Part shown: positions 24,246-32,383 of the stretch, piece after piece
Layout: each line of letters opens with the position of its first letter
How positions within the stretch are numbered: the stretch's first letter is position 1
DNA from: Prolixibacteraceae bacterium
GTDB lineage: Bacteria > Bacteroidota > Bacteroidia > Bacteroidales > Prolixibacteraceae
Length of the DNA: 32,383 bases
Assembly: GCA_019163175.1 (NCBI GenBank)
Contig: JAFLKN010000061.1
Span: 1 to 32,383, forward strand
Reading direction: 5' to 3'
Made by a program: the position numbers and the translations under genes
The notes under the pieces: model-generated
Seen by the model: only the letters and a program-made list of their open reading frames with translations
Told to the model about the DNA's origin: nothing
Database searches by the model: none

Positions 24246-25337
24246 ATGAGAAATTTATTGCTGATTGCATTGCTCTTTGGGTTTTTTGCCTGTACTCAAA
24301 CCCCTGCCTACCAGGTAAAAGTAAAATTGGCTGCCGCTGATGGGAAAGCTTTTCTTAGTCATCGGGTAAAAGGCGAATGGGTGAAGCTCGATTCTGCTGA
24401 ATTCAAAAATGGAGAATGTGAATTTAAAGGAGCTGTTAAAAACCCTGAAGTATACTATCTGGGAGTTAGCTCAAAAAAAGACAAGTTGATGTTTTTTGTT
24501 GAGAACTCAATCATTTCAATTGATGGGTCAGTTGATTCGTTATCTACTGCCAAAGTAACAGGTTCCGTTGTTCACAATGAATTTCAATCGCTTCAGGATA
24601 AGCTTGACGAGCTTGACGCGCAGGGAATGGCTTTTTTCAAAGCATCAAAAGAAGCAGGCAAAAGTGGTGCGAATAATAAGTCAGACAGTTTAATGGTTTT
24701 AGCCGAAAATGTCTTCAATAGCATTGATACACAGCAAAAAGATTACATAAAAGCAAATCCTGCTTCATACATTTCTCCATACCTTTTAGGCCGTGTTTAT
24801 TACGATATGGAGGCTGATGTCTTGGATGGTTACCTTAGCGGATTTGATGCTAAACTGGATTCGATTCCAACAGTTGTAATGCTGAAAGAGCGGGTTGTAA
24901 AACTCAAATCGGTTGCTATTGGTCAAACAGCTCCCGACTTTACAATGAATGATGCTGAAGGAAATCCAGTTAAGTTGAGTGATATTTATTCCAAAAATGA
25001 ATACACTTTGGTTGATTTCTGGGCATCGTGGTGTGGTCCTTGCCGCCGCGAAAATCCTAATGTTGTAGCTGTTTTTAATAGTAATAAAGCAAAAGGATTT
25101 GGTGTATTCGGTGTGTCGCTTGATACCGATAAAGAAAAATGGCTGAAAGCAATTGCTGATGACCAATTGACCTGGCCACATGTGTCGGATTTGAAAGGTT
25201 GGAAAAACGAAGCTGCTGCCACCTATGCTGTGAGTTCTATTCCAGCAAATTTATTACTCGATAAAACCGGAAAAATTATCGACCGCAATTTGCGCGAAGA
25301 AAAACTTAAAGAAAAAATTGCTGAACTCCTGAAATAG
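24246..25337 (+). CDS. TlpA/ResA-like thioredoxin-fold lipoprotein with DUF4369 N-terminal part
   Basis: A 363-aa lipoprotein: signal MRNLLLIALLFGFFAC with the lipid-anchored Cys at 16. An N-terminal DUF4369-like beta region follows (VKVKLAAADGKAFLSHRVKGEWVKLDS through about 110), then a helical linker and a C-terminal thioredoxin domain (IGQTAPDFTMNDAEGNPVKLSDI, WASWCGPCRREN with CGPC at 263-266, cis-Pro in SSIPANLLLD). It likely reduces disulfides in the periplasm or outer membrane, as in other Bacteroidota TlpA-like proteins. The open frame starts 42 bp earlier, but the ATG at 24246 gives the correct signal peptide. A near-match promoter (TTG 24185-24187, TATTTTG 24200-24206) supports this. 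Confidence 0.92.
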   Translation: MRNLLLIALLFGFFACTQTPAYQVKVKLAAADGKAFLSHRVKGEWVKLDSAEFKNGECEFKGAVKNPEVYYLGVSSKKDKLMFFVENSIISIDGSVDSLSTAKVTGSVVHNEFQSLQDKLDELDAQGMAFFKASKEAGKSGANNKSDSLMVLAENVFNSIDTQQKDYIKANPASYISPYLLGRVYYDMEADVLDGYLSGFDAKLDSIPTVVMLKERVVKLKSVAIGQTAPDFTMNDAEGNPVKLSDIYSKNEYTLVDFWASWCGPCRRENPNVVAVFNSNKAKGFGVFGVSLDTDKEKWLKAIADDQLTWPHVSDLKGWKNEAAATYAVSSIPANLLLDKTGKIIDRNLREEKLKEKIAELLK

Positions 25338-25345
25338 AATAACAG

Positions 25346-25408
25346 TTCGGAATGCCTGACATTAGGAAGTTGGTTGGCTTCGATTAATTTTAGGCATTCC
25401 GAATTTTA
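25346..25408 (+). terminator. Long-loop hairpin after the TlpA-like gene, probable terminator
   Basis: TTCGGAATGCCT (25346-25357) and AGGCATTCCGAA (25392-25403) are perfect 12-nt complements around a 34-nt loop, followed by TTTT. The loop end and the sequence after the stem share the direct repeat AATTTTAGGCA (25386-25396 and 25402-25412). The long loop is unusual for a plain terminator. Confidence 0.55.
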
Positions 25409-25428
25409 GGCACCTCAAACGTACAACT

Positions 25429-25818
25429 ATGGAACAATTAACACTGACTACTCCCGCTTTATTGTTTTCGGCTGTATCGCTCATAATACTTGCCTACACC
25501 AACCGATTTCTTGCCTACGCTTCGGTAGTGCGAAATCTGCATACCAGTTTCAAAGAAAACCCAAATTCGGTTTTGCTCGGACAGATTCAGAATCTACGGA
25601 AACGGCTTCGGCTGACTCAAACCATGCAGGTGTTGGGCATTTCAAGCCTTTTGCTTTGTGTTGTCTGCATGTTTCTTATCTATGTGAAGTTCCAAATCTG
25701 GGCAGAAATTTTGTTTGGAATAGCCCTTGTTTTACTTATCCTTTCACTGGCAATTTCTATTCGTGAAATTCAGATTTCAGTTAAAGCTCTTGATCTACAT
25801 TTGGATGATATGGAATAG
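25429..25818 (+). CDS. DUF2721 family membrane protein
   Basis: 129 aa with helices at about 8-30, 63-85 and 88-110 and a basic loop (QIQNLRKRLRLTQTMQ) between the first two, the recognised DUF2721 layout. The start LTTPALLFSAVSLIILAYTNRFLAYASVVRNL is characteristic. Function unknown. It lies 91 bp after the TlpA-like gene and before a promoter serving the MgtC/DUF4010 gene, so it may be transcribed alone. Confidence 0.82.
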   Translation: MEQLTLTTPALLFSAVSLIILAYTNRFLAYASVVRNLHTSFKENPNSVLLGQIQNLRKRLRLTQTMQVLGISSLLLCVVCMFLIYVKFQIWAEILFGIALVLLILSLAISIREIQISVKALDLHLDDME

Positions 25819-25854
25819 GTTGATTTCCAAGTTTCACTGATGTCTGACGGGTAA

Positions 25855-25888
25855 TTTGCTTTATCGGTTTTTAAAATGATTATCTTTG
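25855..25888 (+). promoter_or_regulatory. Promoter of the MgtC/DUF4010 gene
   Basis: TTTG (25855-25858), a 22-nt spacer and TATCTTTG (25881-25888) match the Bacteroidota promoter pattern. It overlaps the 5' end of the longest open frame, pushing the true start downstream to 25909. Confidence 0.65.
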
Positions 25889-25908
25889 TTTGTAAACAAG
25901 AACACAAG

Positions 25909-27186
25909 ATGGAAATCCTGAATTATATACCGGATGGATTTGTGAAATTTTTACTGGTACTTATTTTTTCGTTGCTAATTGGATTAGAACAGCGTAGGCA
26001 TCACATCAACGAAAACGAAGATCTTCTGTTTGGAACCGACCGCACATTTACTTTCATCGGATTGCTTGCTTACGTTCTTTTTATTGCCGACCCTGTAAAT
26101 TATATTCCTTTTCTTATCGGATTTGTTTTGGTCGGTGCATTACTTGGCATTCAGTATTATCATAAAATCGGTCAAAACAGCAAATATGGACTAACCAGTA
26201 CAATACTGGCACTGCTCACGTATTGCATACCAATTATGGTTTTTACGCAACCCGTTTGGCTCGTACTTTCGTTTATTGTGTCTTTGCTCATGGTTACCGA
26301 GATGAAGAGCCACTTTATCACGCTATCTAAAAAGGCATCCGAGGAAGAGTTCATAACACTTGCCAAGTTTATCGCATTTGCCGGAATTATTTTGCCTCTG
26401 CTTCCCGAAGAAAATATTTCAGCTCAAATACCAATCTCGACCTATCATCTTTGGTTGGCCATAGTAGTTGTTTCGGGCATTTCGTATGCCAGTTATTTGC
26501 TTAAAAAATTTGTTTTTCCTGATTCGGGAATATTTCTGACCGGAGTTTTGGGCGGAATATACAGCAGCACAGCAACAACTGTAATACTTGCCCGAAAAGA
26601 CAAGCAGGAAAAGATTGGCGCTGAAACCGTGTCGGCCATAATGATTGCCAACGGCATGATGTACCTGCGAATTCTTTTTCTGGCCTTCATTTTTAACCGA
26701 TCGGTGGCAACCCAACTGGCCATTCCGTTTATAGCCATGTTTGTAATAACTTTTTTGTTGTCGAGGTTTGGGTCCCGAAAAAATGCCGTAATCAATACCG
26801 AAATCAATACTGATGGTAATCTAAGTTCAAAAAACCCGCTTGAATTCAGGACCGCCGCAATTTTCGGAATTCTGTTTGTCGTTTTTGCACTGATAACAGA
26901 TTTTGTATTGAAAAGCTATGGAAGTTCGGGACTTACGGGCTTGGCTTTTGTCGTCGGAATTACCGATATCGATCCGTTTTTGCTTAATCTGCTGCAGCAA
27001 AAATCAGGAATAGGACAGGCCACCATTGTGCTTGCAATTTTTAATGCAACCAACAGCAACAACCTCCTTAAAATGATTTATGCACTTTCGTTAAGTAGCA
27101 AATCTGTCAGGAGAGATTTAATTATTAATTTCTCTATTCTTATTGTTTCCGGATTATTGTTGTCCATAATATTTCATTTACTTTAG
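25909..27186 (+). CDS. MgtC/DUF4010 family membrane protein
   Basis: 425 aa, largely hydrophobic with about a dozen helices. The N-terminal MgtC-type motif is VLIFSLLIGLEQRRHH, followed by GTDRTFTFIGLLAYVL. The second half is DUF4010-like (GGIYSSTATTVILARK, ANGMMYLRILFLAFIFNR, GLTGLAFVVGITDIDPFLLNLLQQ). MgtC-type proteins are linked to Mg2+ limitation and membrane potential. The long DUF4010 form is uncharacterised and may be a transporter. I start at MEILNYIPDGF because a promoter covers the upstream ATG at 25876. Confidence 0.85.
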   Translation: MEILNYIPDGFVKFLLVLIFSLLIGLEQRRHHINENEDLLFGTDRTFTFIGLLAYVLFIADPVNYIPFLIGFVLVGALLGIQYYHKIGQNSKYGLTSTILALLTYCIPIMVFTQPVWLVLSFIVSLLMVTEMKSHFITLSKKASEEEFITLAKFIAFAGIILPLLPEENISAQIPISTYHLWLAIVVVSGISYASYLLKKFVFPDSGIFLTGVLGGIYSSTATTVILARKDKQEKIGAETVSAIMIANGMMYLRILFLAFIFNRSVATQLAIPFIAMFVITFLLSRFGSRKNAVINTEINTDGNLSSKNPLEFRTAAIFGILFVVFALITDFVLKSYGSSGLTGLAFVVGITDIDPFLLNLLQQKSGIGQATIVLAIFNATNSNNLLKMIYALSLSSKSVRRDLIINFSILIVSGLLLSIIFHLL

Positions 27187-27228
27187 CGTTATATTTCATA
27201 GATACATTAACAATTTTTATAAATCGAT

Positions 27229-28701
27229 ATGAAAAGCTCAGCATTAAGATATTTTATTCCAATAGTTCTGATTGCCGGAATTTGGATTTCAAGTTGCCGT
27301 AAAGAAGAAGTGCCAGTTGTTATTCCTGAGGCCGATGAGGTTAATACCTTTGTTTATAAGGGTCTGCGCGACTACTATTTGTGGAATGGGATGATCCCTG
27401 CACTGAATTCGACAGTTTATGATGAGAAAAAAGATAGTCTAAACGCCTTCCTGAACAAATATGAAGATCCGGAAGAATTGTTTTCCAGCTTACTTTATAA
27501 ATATGGGGAGATCGACAAATGGTCTTTCATTGTAGATGACTCCAAGACTATTGACGATTGGATTGCCGGAATCTCGGAGACTATGGGCTATGATTTTATG
27601 CTAGGGCGAATTGGTACTTCAGATAATTTATTTGGATTTGTACGCTACGTGATTAAAGGTTCGCCTGCTGAAAAAGCTGGAATAAAGCGTGGTGATATTT
27701 TTATAAAAATTAACGATCAGCAACTCACGGTTTCTAACTACCGAACATTGCTCTTTACAAACAAGACCTACACTGTTGGATTTGCTACCATTGTAAACAG
27801 AACCATTAGCCCTACGTCCCGGACTTTAACAATGACTGCTATCGAAATGCAGGAAAATCCTATTCATAAAGACACTATTTTCCAGTACAACAATCAAAAA
27901 GTTGGATATCTGGTCTACAATGGGTTTAATGCCGATTTTGATATTCAGTTGAATGATGTCTTCCGGAAATTCAAAGATGCTAAAATTGATCAGTTGGTGC
28001 TCGATTTACGTTACAATGGCGGAGGCTCGGTTCAGAGCAGTGTATATCTGGCAAGTATGATTTACGGAACCGATGGAACAAAAGTATTCGCCCGGAGCCG
28101 TTATAATTCTGGACTGCAGACTTATTATACACAGCAATATGGTGCGAATGCACTCAACGATTATTTTGTTACTTCTATTGATAAAACTGCAACAACCCCG
28201 GCCACTCCAATTAATACACTTAATCTGCCAAAAGTTTACATCATTGTTTCAGATAATACAGCTTCGGCCAGTGAGCTACTGATCAATGGACTTCGGCCAT
28301 TAATGAACGTAAGGGTGATTGGTATCAATACCAATGGAAAATACACAGCTTCAACAACTATTAAGGATTGGGATGATAATGGAAACATAAACCCGAATCA
28401 CAAGTGGGCTATGCAGCCAATTATTGCCAAATATGCTAATTCAGCAGGTGAGACTGATTTTGTTGATGGATTGGTTCCCAATGTCGTTGCTGAGGAAGAT
28501 ATTGCTAGCCTTTTGCCATTTGGTAGTCCAAATGAAACCTTGCTGAATGCTGTTTTATCTGATATGAAGGGAATTGCACTTACAGGAATGACCTTGAAGT
28601 CAGCACAGATCGGCTTGACAAAAATTGCCGACAGTCATGATTTTAAACCTTTTGCCAACGAAATGTACATTAATCCCCTTCGCAAATTTAAATCTGAATA
28701 A
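27229..28701 (+). CDS. S41 family lipoprotein peptidase with PDZ domain
   Basis: A 490-aa lipoprotein: signal MKSSALRYFIPIVLIAGIWISSC with the lipid-anchored Cys at 23. An N-terminal helical part is followed by a PDZ-type domain (about 125-205, IKGSPAEKAGIKRGDIFIKINDQQL). The C-terminal protease core has QLVLDLRYNGGGSV (255-268) and SDNTASASELLINGLRP. The Ser/Lys dyad is S346 and K371, 25 residues apart as in CtpA-type enzymes. It probably trims or clears exported proteins at the cell envelope. It follows the MgtC/DUF4010 gene by 42 bp and may share its transcript. Confidence 0.92.
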   Translation: MKSSALRYFIPIVLIAGIWISSCRKEEVPVVIPEADEVNTFVYKGLRDYYLWNGMIPALNSTVYDEKKDSLNAFLNKYEDPEELFSSLLYKYGEIDKWSFIVDDSKTIDDWIAGISETMGYDFMLGRIGTSDNLFGFVRYVIKGSPAEKAGIKRGDIFIKINDQQLTVSNYRTLLFTNKTYTVGFATIVNRTISPTSRTLTMTAIEMQENPIHKDTIFQYNNQKVGYLVYNGFNADFDIQLNDVFRKFKDAKIDQLVLDLRYNGGGSVQSSVYLASMIYGTDGTKVFARSRYNSGLQTYYTQQYGANALNDYFVTSIDKTATTPATPINTLNLPKVYIIVSDNTASASELLINGLRPLMNVRVIGINTNGKYTASTTIKDWDDNGNINPNHKWAMQPIIAKYANSAGETDFVDGLVPNVVAEEDIASLLPFGSPNETLLNAVLSDMKGIALTGMTLKSAQIGLTKIADSHDFKPFANEMYINPLRKFKSE

Positions 28702-28875
28702 TTTTTAAGATCAGATTATTGATGCCACGGGTAAACTCATTGGATTATTTTTTATACGTCATTGCATTTAGCCTGAAGTTCTCTGGAAATTTGGTAGTTC
28801 TTCGATGAATCGGAAAATCCGTTGAAGATTAACAATAGCCTTTGTTTTTTGCTTGTCGAACTTAATCAAACGAGT

Positions 28876-30492
28876 ATGGCAACACAATTAAAGTCTGAAG
28901 TTGTAAGTCAATCTTATTCTGAACTGCTATCGCTTCGAAATAAGATTGTGGATTTTGAACAGGAAATGGCAGGTGAGCTAAGCTTCGTTGCTGCTCAGAA
29001 TTTGGATAATGCACGAAATCTGGTTCATTATATCGGCTTTAAACAACAAGATATTACTTTGTTACAATCTAAACTTTTGGTTTTAGGTTTAAACCCTCTT
29101 GAAAATCCGGAATCAAACGTTTTGTACAGAATAGATGTTGTGCTAGGTGCATTAGCTCAAATTTCAAAACTACCATCAGAATTCAATTCGGAAAGATTGC
29201 ACTTGGAAAAGCCTCTGGTTTCAAATTCTGAAACTTTTATAGGCGCTCTACCACAGGAGGCCGCGCACAATTATCAGGTAGGACTTCGTTTACTAGAAGC
29301 GGGCATTAATCTGTTCAAAGTTTCTTCTGCTCATGGAGATCAAAATCAATGGTCAAAAATGATTCACAATCTTCATCGGGCTTCGTTAGATTCCGGGAGG
29401 AAATGTTTGATCATGTTTGATTTGGATAGTTCAATTCGTATAGGTGAATTTCAGCAGCATTCCCCAGTCCTGAAACTAGAACCTGAACGCAATGAAAAAG
29501 GTCAGGTTATCCGAAATGCTGTGGTTCGGTTTGTTATGCCGGGGTACCAATCCAAGTCCTCATTACCTGAAATTCCGATTGAAAAACTTAATTATCATTT
29601 ACTGAAGAATAATGATGTAATCTATTTGCGCGATTCGGCTGAGCGCTCACGAAGGCTGAACGTTACAGAGGTGAAAAAGGATTACATTGAGGCCGAAACC
29701 GATAAGACTATTTACCTCGACAGTGGAATCCGGATCATGTTTCTGCGTAAAAGTGAAATTATTGACCATGCCAACATTGGCAAGCTGCCTTCAGTGGAGT
29801 TTATCCCGACTCTTTTTAATGGCGATGAACTAATCATTACTTCTCTTGGTACTTTAGGGGAACCGGCAATTTGCAATGATAAAGGACAAATTCTTCAGCC
29901 CGCCAGAATATCATGTACTTGCCAGTCTGTTTTCAATGATGTGAAACCCGGTGAACGAGTTTTTTTTAATAAAGGCAAGTTAGAAGGAATTACACTTAAA
30001 GTAAAGGAAAATGAAATCCTGGTGAAAATTACCCGATCTGGGAAAAGAGGAACCGAATTGCATCGGGGGGATAGTATGGCTTTCCCTGATAGTAATCTAC
30101 ATCTTCCAATTCTAACCGAAACCGACTTGCAATATTTGGAATTTGCAAGTCAACATGCCGATGCAATAGAAATTCCGGCTTCTTGCAAAGCAGACGATCT
30201 GAAATCGATACTTCAATTGATGAATGAAAAATTAATACTAAAAATGGGATTGGTAATGAAGGTTGATTCTGTTGACAACTTAAAGAATTTACCTCTTCTT
30301 ATGCTTACCGGTATGCAACGAAATCTAATAGGTTTAGAGATTTGCCCCGGTAAACTAGCCATCGGTCAAAGTAATGAGTGTGTTGTGGAAGCTCAAGAGC
30401 AACTGATCAGATGGTGCAGTGCTGCACGAATTCCGGTAATTAGAAACAATACAAGTCTTTTGGAGTCAATTAAACGAGCTCCATGCAACTAG
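28876..30492 (+). CDS. Pyruvate-kinase-like protein, probably inactive and C-terminally short
   Basis: 538 aa. The N-terminal helical domain (about 45-100, NARNLVHYIGFKQQDITLLQSKLLVLGLNPL) matches the extra domain of long-form bacterial pyruvate kinases. The barrel parts follow: FIGALPQEAAHNYQVGLRLLEAGINLFKVSSAHGD (121-155), DLDSSIRIG (182-190), RGDSMAFPDSNLHLPILTETDL, HADAIEIPAS and NLPLLML. Family residues are changed: substrate Arg to K148, Asn to S150, GPK to SSI (185-187), KIE to KVD (462-464), the RGDL metal Asp to K493, and ATQ to NNT. The protein ends soon after that strand, without the usual C-terminal domain. I start at MATQLKSEVV; an ATG 54 bp upstream is open. Confidence 0.8.
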   Translation: MATQLKSEVVSQSYSELLSLRNKIVDFEQEMAGELSFVAAQNLDNARNLVHYIGFKQQDITLLQSKLLVLGLNPLENPESNVLYRIDVVLGALAQISKLPSEFNSERLHLEKPLVSNSETFIGALPQEAAHNYQVGLRLLEAGINLFKVSSAHGDQNQWSKMIHNLHRASLDSGRKCLIMFDLDSSIRIGEFQQHSPVLKLEPERNEKGQVIRNAVVRFVMPGYQSKSSLPEIPIEKLNYHLLKNNDVIYLRDSAERSRRLNVTEVKKDYIEAETDKTIYLDSGIRIMFLRKSEIIDHANIGKLPSVEFIPTLFNGDELIITSLGTLGEPAICNDKGQILQPARISCTCQSVFNDVKPGERVFFNKGKLEGITLKVKENEILVKITRSGKRGTELHRGDSMAFPDSNLHLPILTETDLQYLEFASQHADAIEIPASCKADDLKSILQLMNEKLILKMGLVMKVDSVDNLKNLPLLMLTGMQRNLIGLEICPGKLAIGQSNECVVEAQEQLIRWCSAARIPVIRNNTSLLESIKRAPCN

Positions 30493-30509
30493 AACTAGAG
30501 TGCAAATTA

Positions 30510-30926
30510 CTATTTTCCCGATGATTGGTATTTCCGGAGAAAAAATGTGAAGGCAACCGATATGCCAAAGAAAAATAAGAAGATGATAATACCCAATATT
30601 AATTCAACAGCAAGTACGATCCAGCTCGATTGTGTTTTTGCAAAATCGAATGACAATTCATTTTGGGCAATAAGAAGGAAACTAAAAAGCAACTCGGTAA
30701 TGAACATTCCAGCCACAAAAGAAAATAGTCGGAGCCAGTTAGGTAGCTGTTTTTTTTCAAATTCAGGAACCGATTGGGCAGTAATGAGTTTGGCTGAAAT
30801 GACCAAAGGAAGATAGCAGAGGTAAAAAAAACTGGTTCGGGCAAGCCAGATTACCAAAATCATAGAAAGAACACCGATAGCTCCAAAGAACAGTGGACTT
30901 TTCATCCAGGTTTTCCACTTAAACAT
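30510..30926 (-). CDS. Uncharacterised four-helix membrane protein
   Basis: 138 aa, four hydrophobic helices (about 12-29, 32-48, 65-88, 100-130) and a basic C-terminal end (FLRKYQSSGK). I do not recognise a family. Its ATG overlaps the stop of the upstream DUF4870-like gene (TGATG), which suggests translational coupling and joint function. It converges on the pyruvate-kinase-like gene with only 17 bp between the stops and no clear terminator. Confidence 0.75.
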   Translation of the reverse strand: MFKWKTWMKSPLFFGAIGVLSMILVIWLARTSFFYLCYLPLVISAKLITAQSVPEFEKKQLPNWLRLFSFVAGMFITELLFSFLLIAQNELSFDFAKTQSSWIVLAVELILGIIIFLFFFGISVAFTFFLRKYQSSGK

Positions 30927-31219
30927 CAGGAAATAAATTTAAACCATTTCTGAAACAAGTTTCCGATAAATGGGATAGGATATTCAATTGCCTTTATTGT
31001 CCCGACAAAACTATACGTCCAGAAAACGAATACAAATCCCCATGCCACAATATTGTATTCAGGAATAAACCAGCAAATAAAAAAGCAAATAAATAAACCA
31101 AGCGACTGACGCAAATAGAAGCTGGTTACCGGGTCTTTTTTGATACTGTTTAAAAGTAAAGCCAGCAACCATCCAAGTGGTGTTAAATGTGCAAGCATCG
31201 ATTTTACTTTCGGATTCAT
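30926..31219 (-). CDS. DUF4870/Tic20-like small membrane protein
   Basis: 97 aa from MNPKVKSMLAHLTPLGWLLALLLNSIKKD. About three hydrophobic helices and the segment TSFYLRQSLGLFICFFICWF resemble the DUF4870/Tic20-like layout, in which a HLTPLG-type start precedes a RQSL/KQS-type segment. An open frame 54 bp longer (to 31273) would overlap the exporter gene and is not preferred. It is coupled to the four-helix gene by a TGATG overlap and lies 31 bp after the EamA gene. Confidence 0.75.
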   Translation of the reverse strand: MNPKVKSMLAHLTPLGWLLALLLNSIKKDPVTSFYLRQSLGLFICFFICWFIPEYNIVAWGFVFVFWTYSFVGTIKAIEYPIPFIGNLFQKWFKFIS

Positions 31220-31250
31220 GAAGTAAGGATTAGGAATTTCGCGTGGCAAT

Positions 31251-32162
31251 TTACAAAAAGAAAATAGCAACACCCCCTACGGTAATTATGGCTCCGATAA
31301 TTTCTTTCCAATTTACTTTTTCATGAAAGAGGAAAATTGCCGGAGGAATAATTAATACCGGAACAATTGACATGATAGAAGCTGCAATTCCGGCTTGTGT
31401 ATGTTGTATGGCCAGAAGTGAGAATGAAACTCCCAGGAAAGGCCCAAAAACCGACCCAAGTGCTACGCGTTTCATGGCAGATTTGTGCTGCACAGCTTTC
31501 CATATTTTGCCGTATCGTTTGGTAACCAGGATAATAATGGCGAACCCAACCATGCCGGTAATAACCCTGATGTGAGATGCTGCAAAAGCATCGTAATTGC
31601 CCATCCCCTTTTTGCTTAGCACCAAGCCAACGCCTTGTCCCAAAGCTCCGCCGAAGGCCAGCAAAATGCCTTTAACACTGTAGCTGGTTGTAATTTTGTG
31701 TTTATTCGAAGCACTGTCTTCCTGCTTCTCGCGCTTTAGGATAACAATTGAAATACCAGCAAGAGTGACCAACATTCCTAACCAATTCATGGGGCTTAAC
31801 ACTTCGCCCAAAACGATCCAACTTATAAAAGCCGTAATTGGTGGTGCCAAAGCCATAATGAGCATTGCAATTCGGGCACCAATTACTACAAATGACTGAA
31901 AAAGAAGTAAATCGCCAATTACAAATCCAACCAATCCTGAAGCAGCCAGCCATAACCAACTTTCAACGCTGGCATCTGTGGGTAAAATGAGTCCTCTGCG
32001 AAAGTAATTTACAACTCCGTATATAAAAAAGGCAATAACCAAACGAATGAGATTAACCTGAAGCGACCCGATCTTTTTACCTGCCGATTCGAAGGACATA
32101 CTGGTCACTGTCCAGAAAACAGCAGTCAACAAAGCTGCAATTTCACCTAAATATTGCCCCAT
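31251..32162 (-). CDS. EamA/DMT superfamily transporter
   Basis: 303 aa with ten predicted helices in two EamA repeats. The first covers GEIAALLTAVFWTVTSMSFESAGKKIG to GEVLSPMNWLGMLVTLAGISIVILKR, and the second GILLAFGGALGQGVGLVLSKKGM to FHEKVNWKEIIGAIITVGGVAIFFL. The repeats meet at a hydrophilic loop near residues 150-165. Drug/metabolite transporters of this type export amino acids or other metabolites; the substrate cannot be told from sequence. First gene of a three-gene minus-strand run. Confidence 0.9.
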   Translation of the reverse strand: MGQYLGEIAALLTAVFWTVTSMSFESAGKKIGSLQVNLIRLVIAFFIYGVVNYFRRGLILPTDASVESWLWLAASGLVGFVIGDLLLFQSFVVIGARIAMLIMALAPPITAFISWIVLGEVLSPMNWLGMLVTLAGISIVILKREKQEDSASNKHKITTSYSVKGILLAFGGALGQGVGLVLSKKGMGNYDAFAASHIRVITGMVGFAIIILVTKRYGKIWKAVQHKSAMKRVALGSVFGPFLGVSFSLLAIQHTQAGIAASIMSIVPVLIIPPAIFLFHEKVNWKEIIGAIITVGGVAIFFL

Positions 32163-32282
32163 ACAATTTTTGTAAAATGAAGCGTGAAGATAAACTTAAT
32201 TCATCTATAGAGCAGAATATTGAATACCCAAAAGGCGAAATTGTTTTATCGGAACAAATAATTGCCTTTTTCGGGGCTGATT

Positions 32283-32313
32283 TTTGAAAATGACAAACAA
32301 TCTGTTACTTTTG
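32283..32313 (+). promoter_or_regulatory. Promoter of the tRNA-Lys gene
   Basis: TTTG (32283-32286), a 19-nt spacer and TACTTTTG (32306-32313) match the Bacteroidota consensus TTTG-N19-TAnnTTTG. Transcription would start a few bases before the tRNA 5' end at 32323. Confidence 0.8.
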
Positions 32314-32322
32314 TCGCCGATT

Positions 32323-32383
<61 letters not shown>

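Noticed and set aside
24786-25181. Minus-strand open frame of 131 codons
   Set aside because: Antisense to the TlpA-like gene, low-complexity and without homologous features.
28822-28875. N-terminal extension of the pyruvate-kinase-like protein
   Set aside because: A start at 28876 (MATQLKSEVV) looks more natural. A near-match to a -7 element (TAGCCTTTG) lies in the skipped part, off consensus by one base in spacing, so it is not listed as a promoter.
32177-32287. A 36-codon open frame (MKREDKLNSSIEQ...) between the EamA gene and the tRNA
   Set aside because: Very short, no clear family, no convincing promoter, and its end overlaps the -33 box of the tRNA promoter. It could be a gene remnant, but this cannot be supported.

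Overview
The window comes from a member of the Bacteroidota, most likely class Bacteroidia. Three things point there: the gene order of the ribosomal block, recurrent promoters with the phylum's -7 element TAnnTTTG (upstream of the tRNA, the Nudix-like gene, ychF, asnB and the MgtC/DUF4010 gene), and protein families typical of the group (TlpA/DUF4369 lipoprotein, S41 lipoprotein, ECF sigma/anti-sigma trio, NrtR/AraR-like Nudix regulator). A Marinilabiliales-like relative is a guess.

Region 1 (1-11090) is the fused S10-spc-alpha ribosomal protein cluster, entered at rplV: rplV-rpsC-rplP-rpmC-rpsQ-rplN-rplX-rplE-rpsN-rpsH-rplF-rplR-rpsE-rpmD-rplO-secY, a 201-bp gap, then infA-rpmJ-rpsM-rpsK-rpsD-rpoA-rplQ and a very long hairpin terminator. 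The gap is where many Bacteroidota carry map (methionine aminopeptidase). Here map is absent, and the gap holds a promoter-like -7 box inside the loop of a perfect 9-bp inverted repeat.

Region 2 (11100-18345) holds an orphan receiver-only response regulator, the ribosome-associated ABC-F ATPase ettA, a small four-helix membrane protein gene split by one in-frame TAA, a DUF4870 membrane protein, a WbuC-type cupin, hisS and hutH. HisS carries an insertion of about 80 residues whose DNA is about 27% GC, against 45-53% in the sequence just downstream.

Region 3 (18342-20800, minus strand) is an envelope-stress-like module (ECF sigma factor, single-pass anti-sigma-like protein, Spy/CpxP-like periplasmic protein), followed by a Nudix/winged-helix regulator whose Nudix box has lost its catalytic residues.

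Region 4 (20900-30492, plus strand) contains ychF, asnB, a TlpA-like thioredoxin lipoprotein, a DUF2721 protein, an MgtC/DUF4010 membrane protein, an S41 lipoprotein protease and a long-form pyruvate-kinase homologue that looks catalytically degraded and stops before the usual C-terminal part.

Region 5 (30510-32383) is a minus-strand run of three membrane protein genes (EamA-type exporter, DUF4870/Tic20-like protein, unknown four-helix protein). The window ends inside a tRNA-Lys(CTT) gene preceded by a textbook Bacteroidota promoter. No mobile element, phage, CRISPR array or rRNA was seen. The best leads are the HisRS insertion, the pseudo-pyruvate kinase and the gene split by a stop codon.
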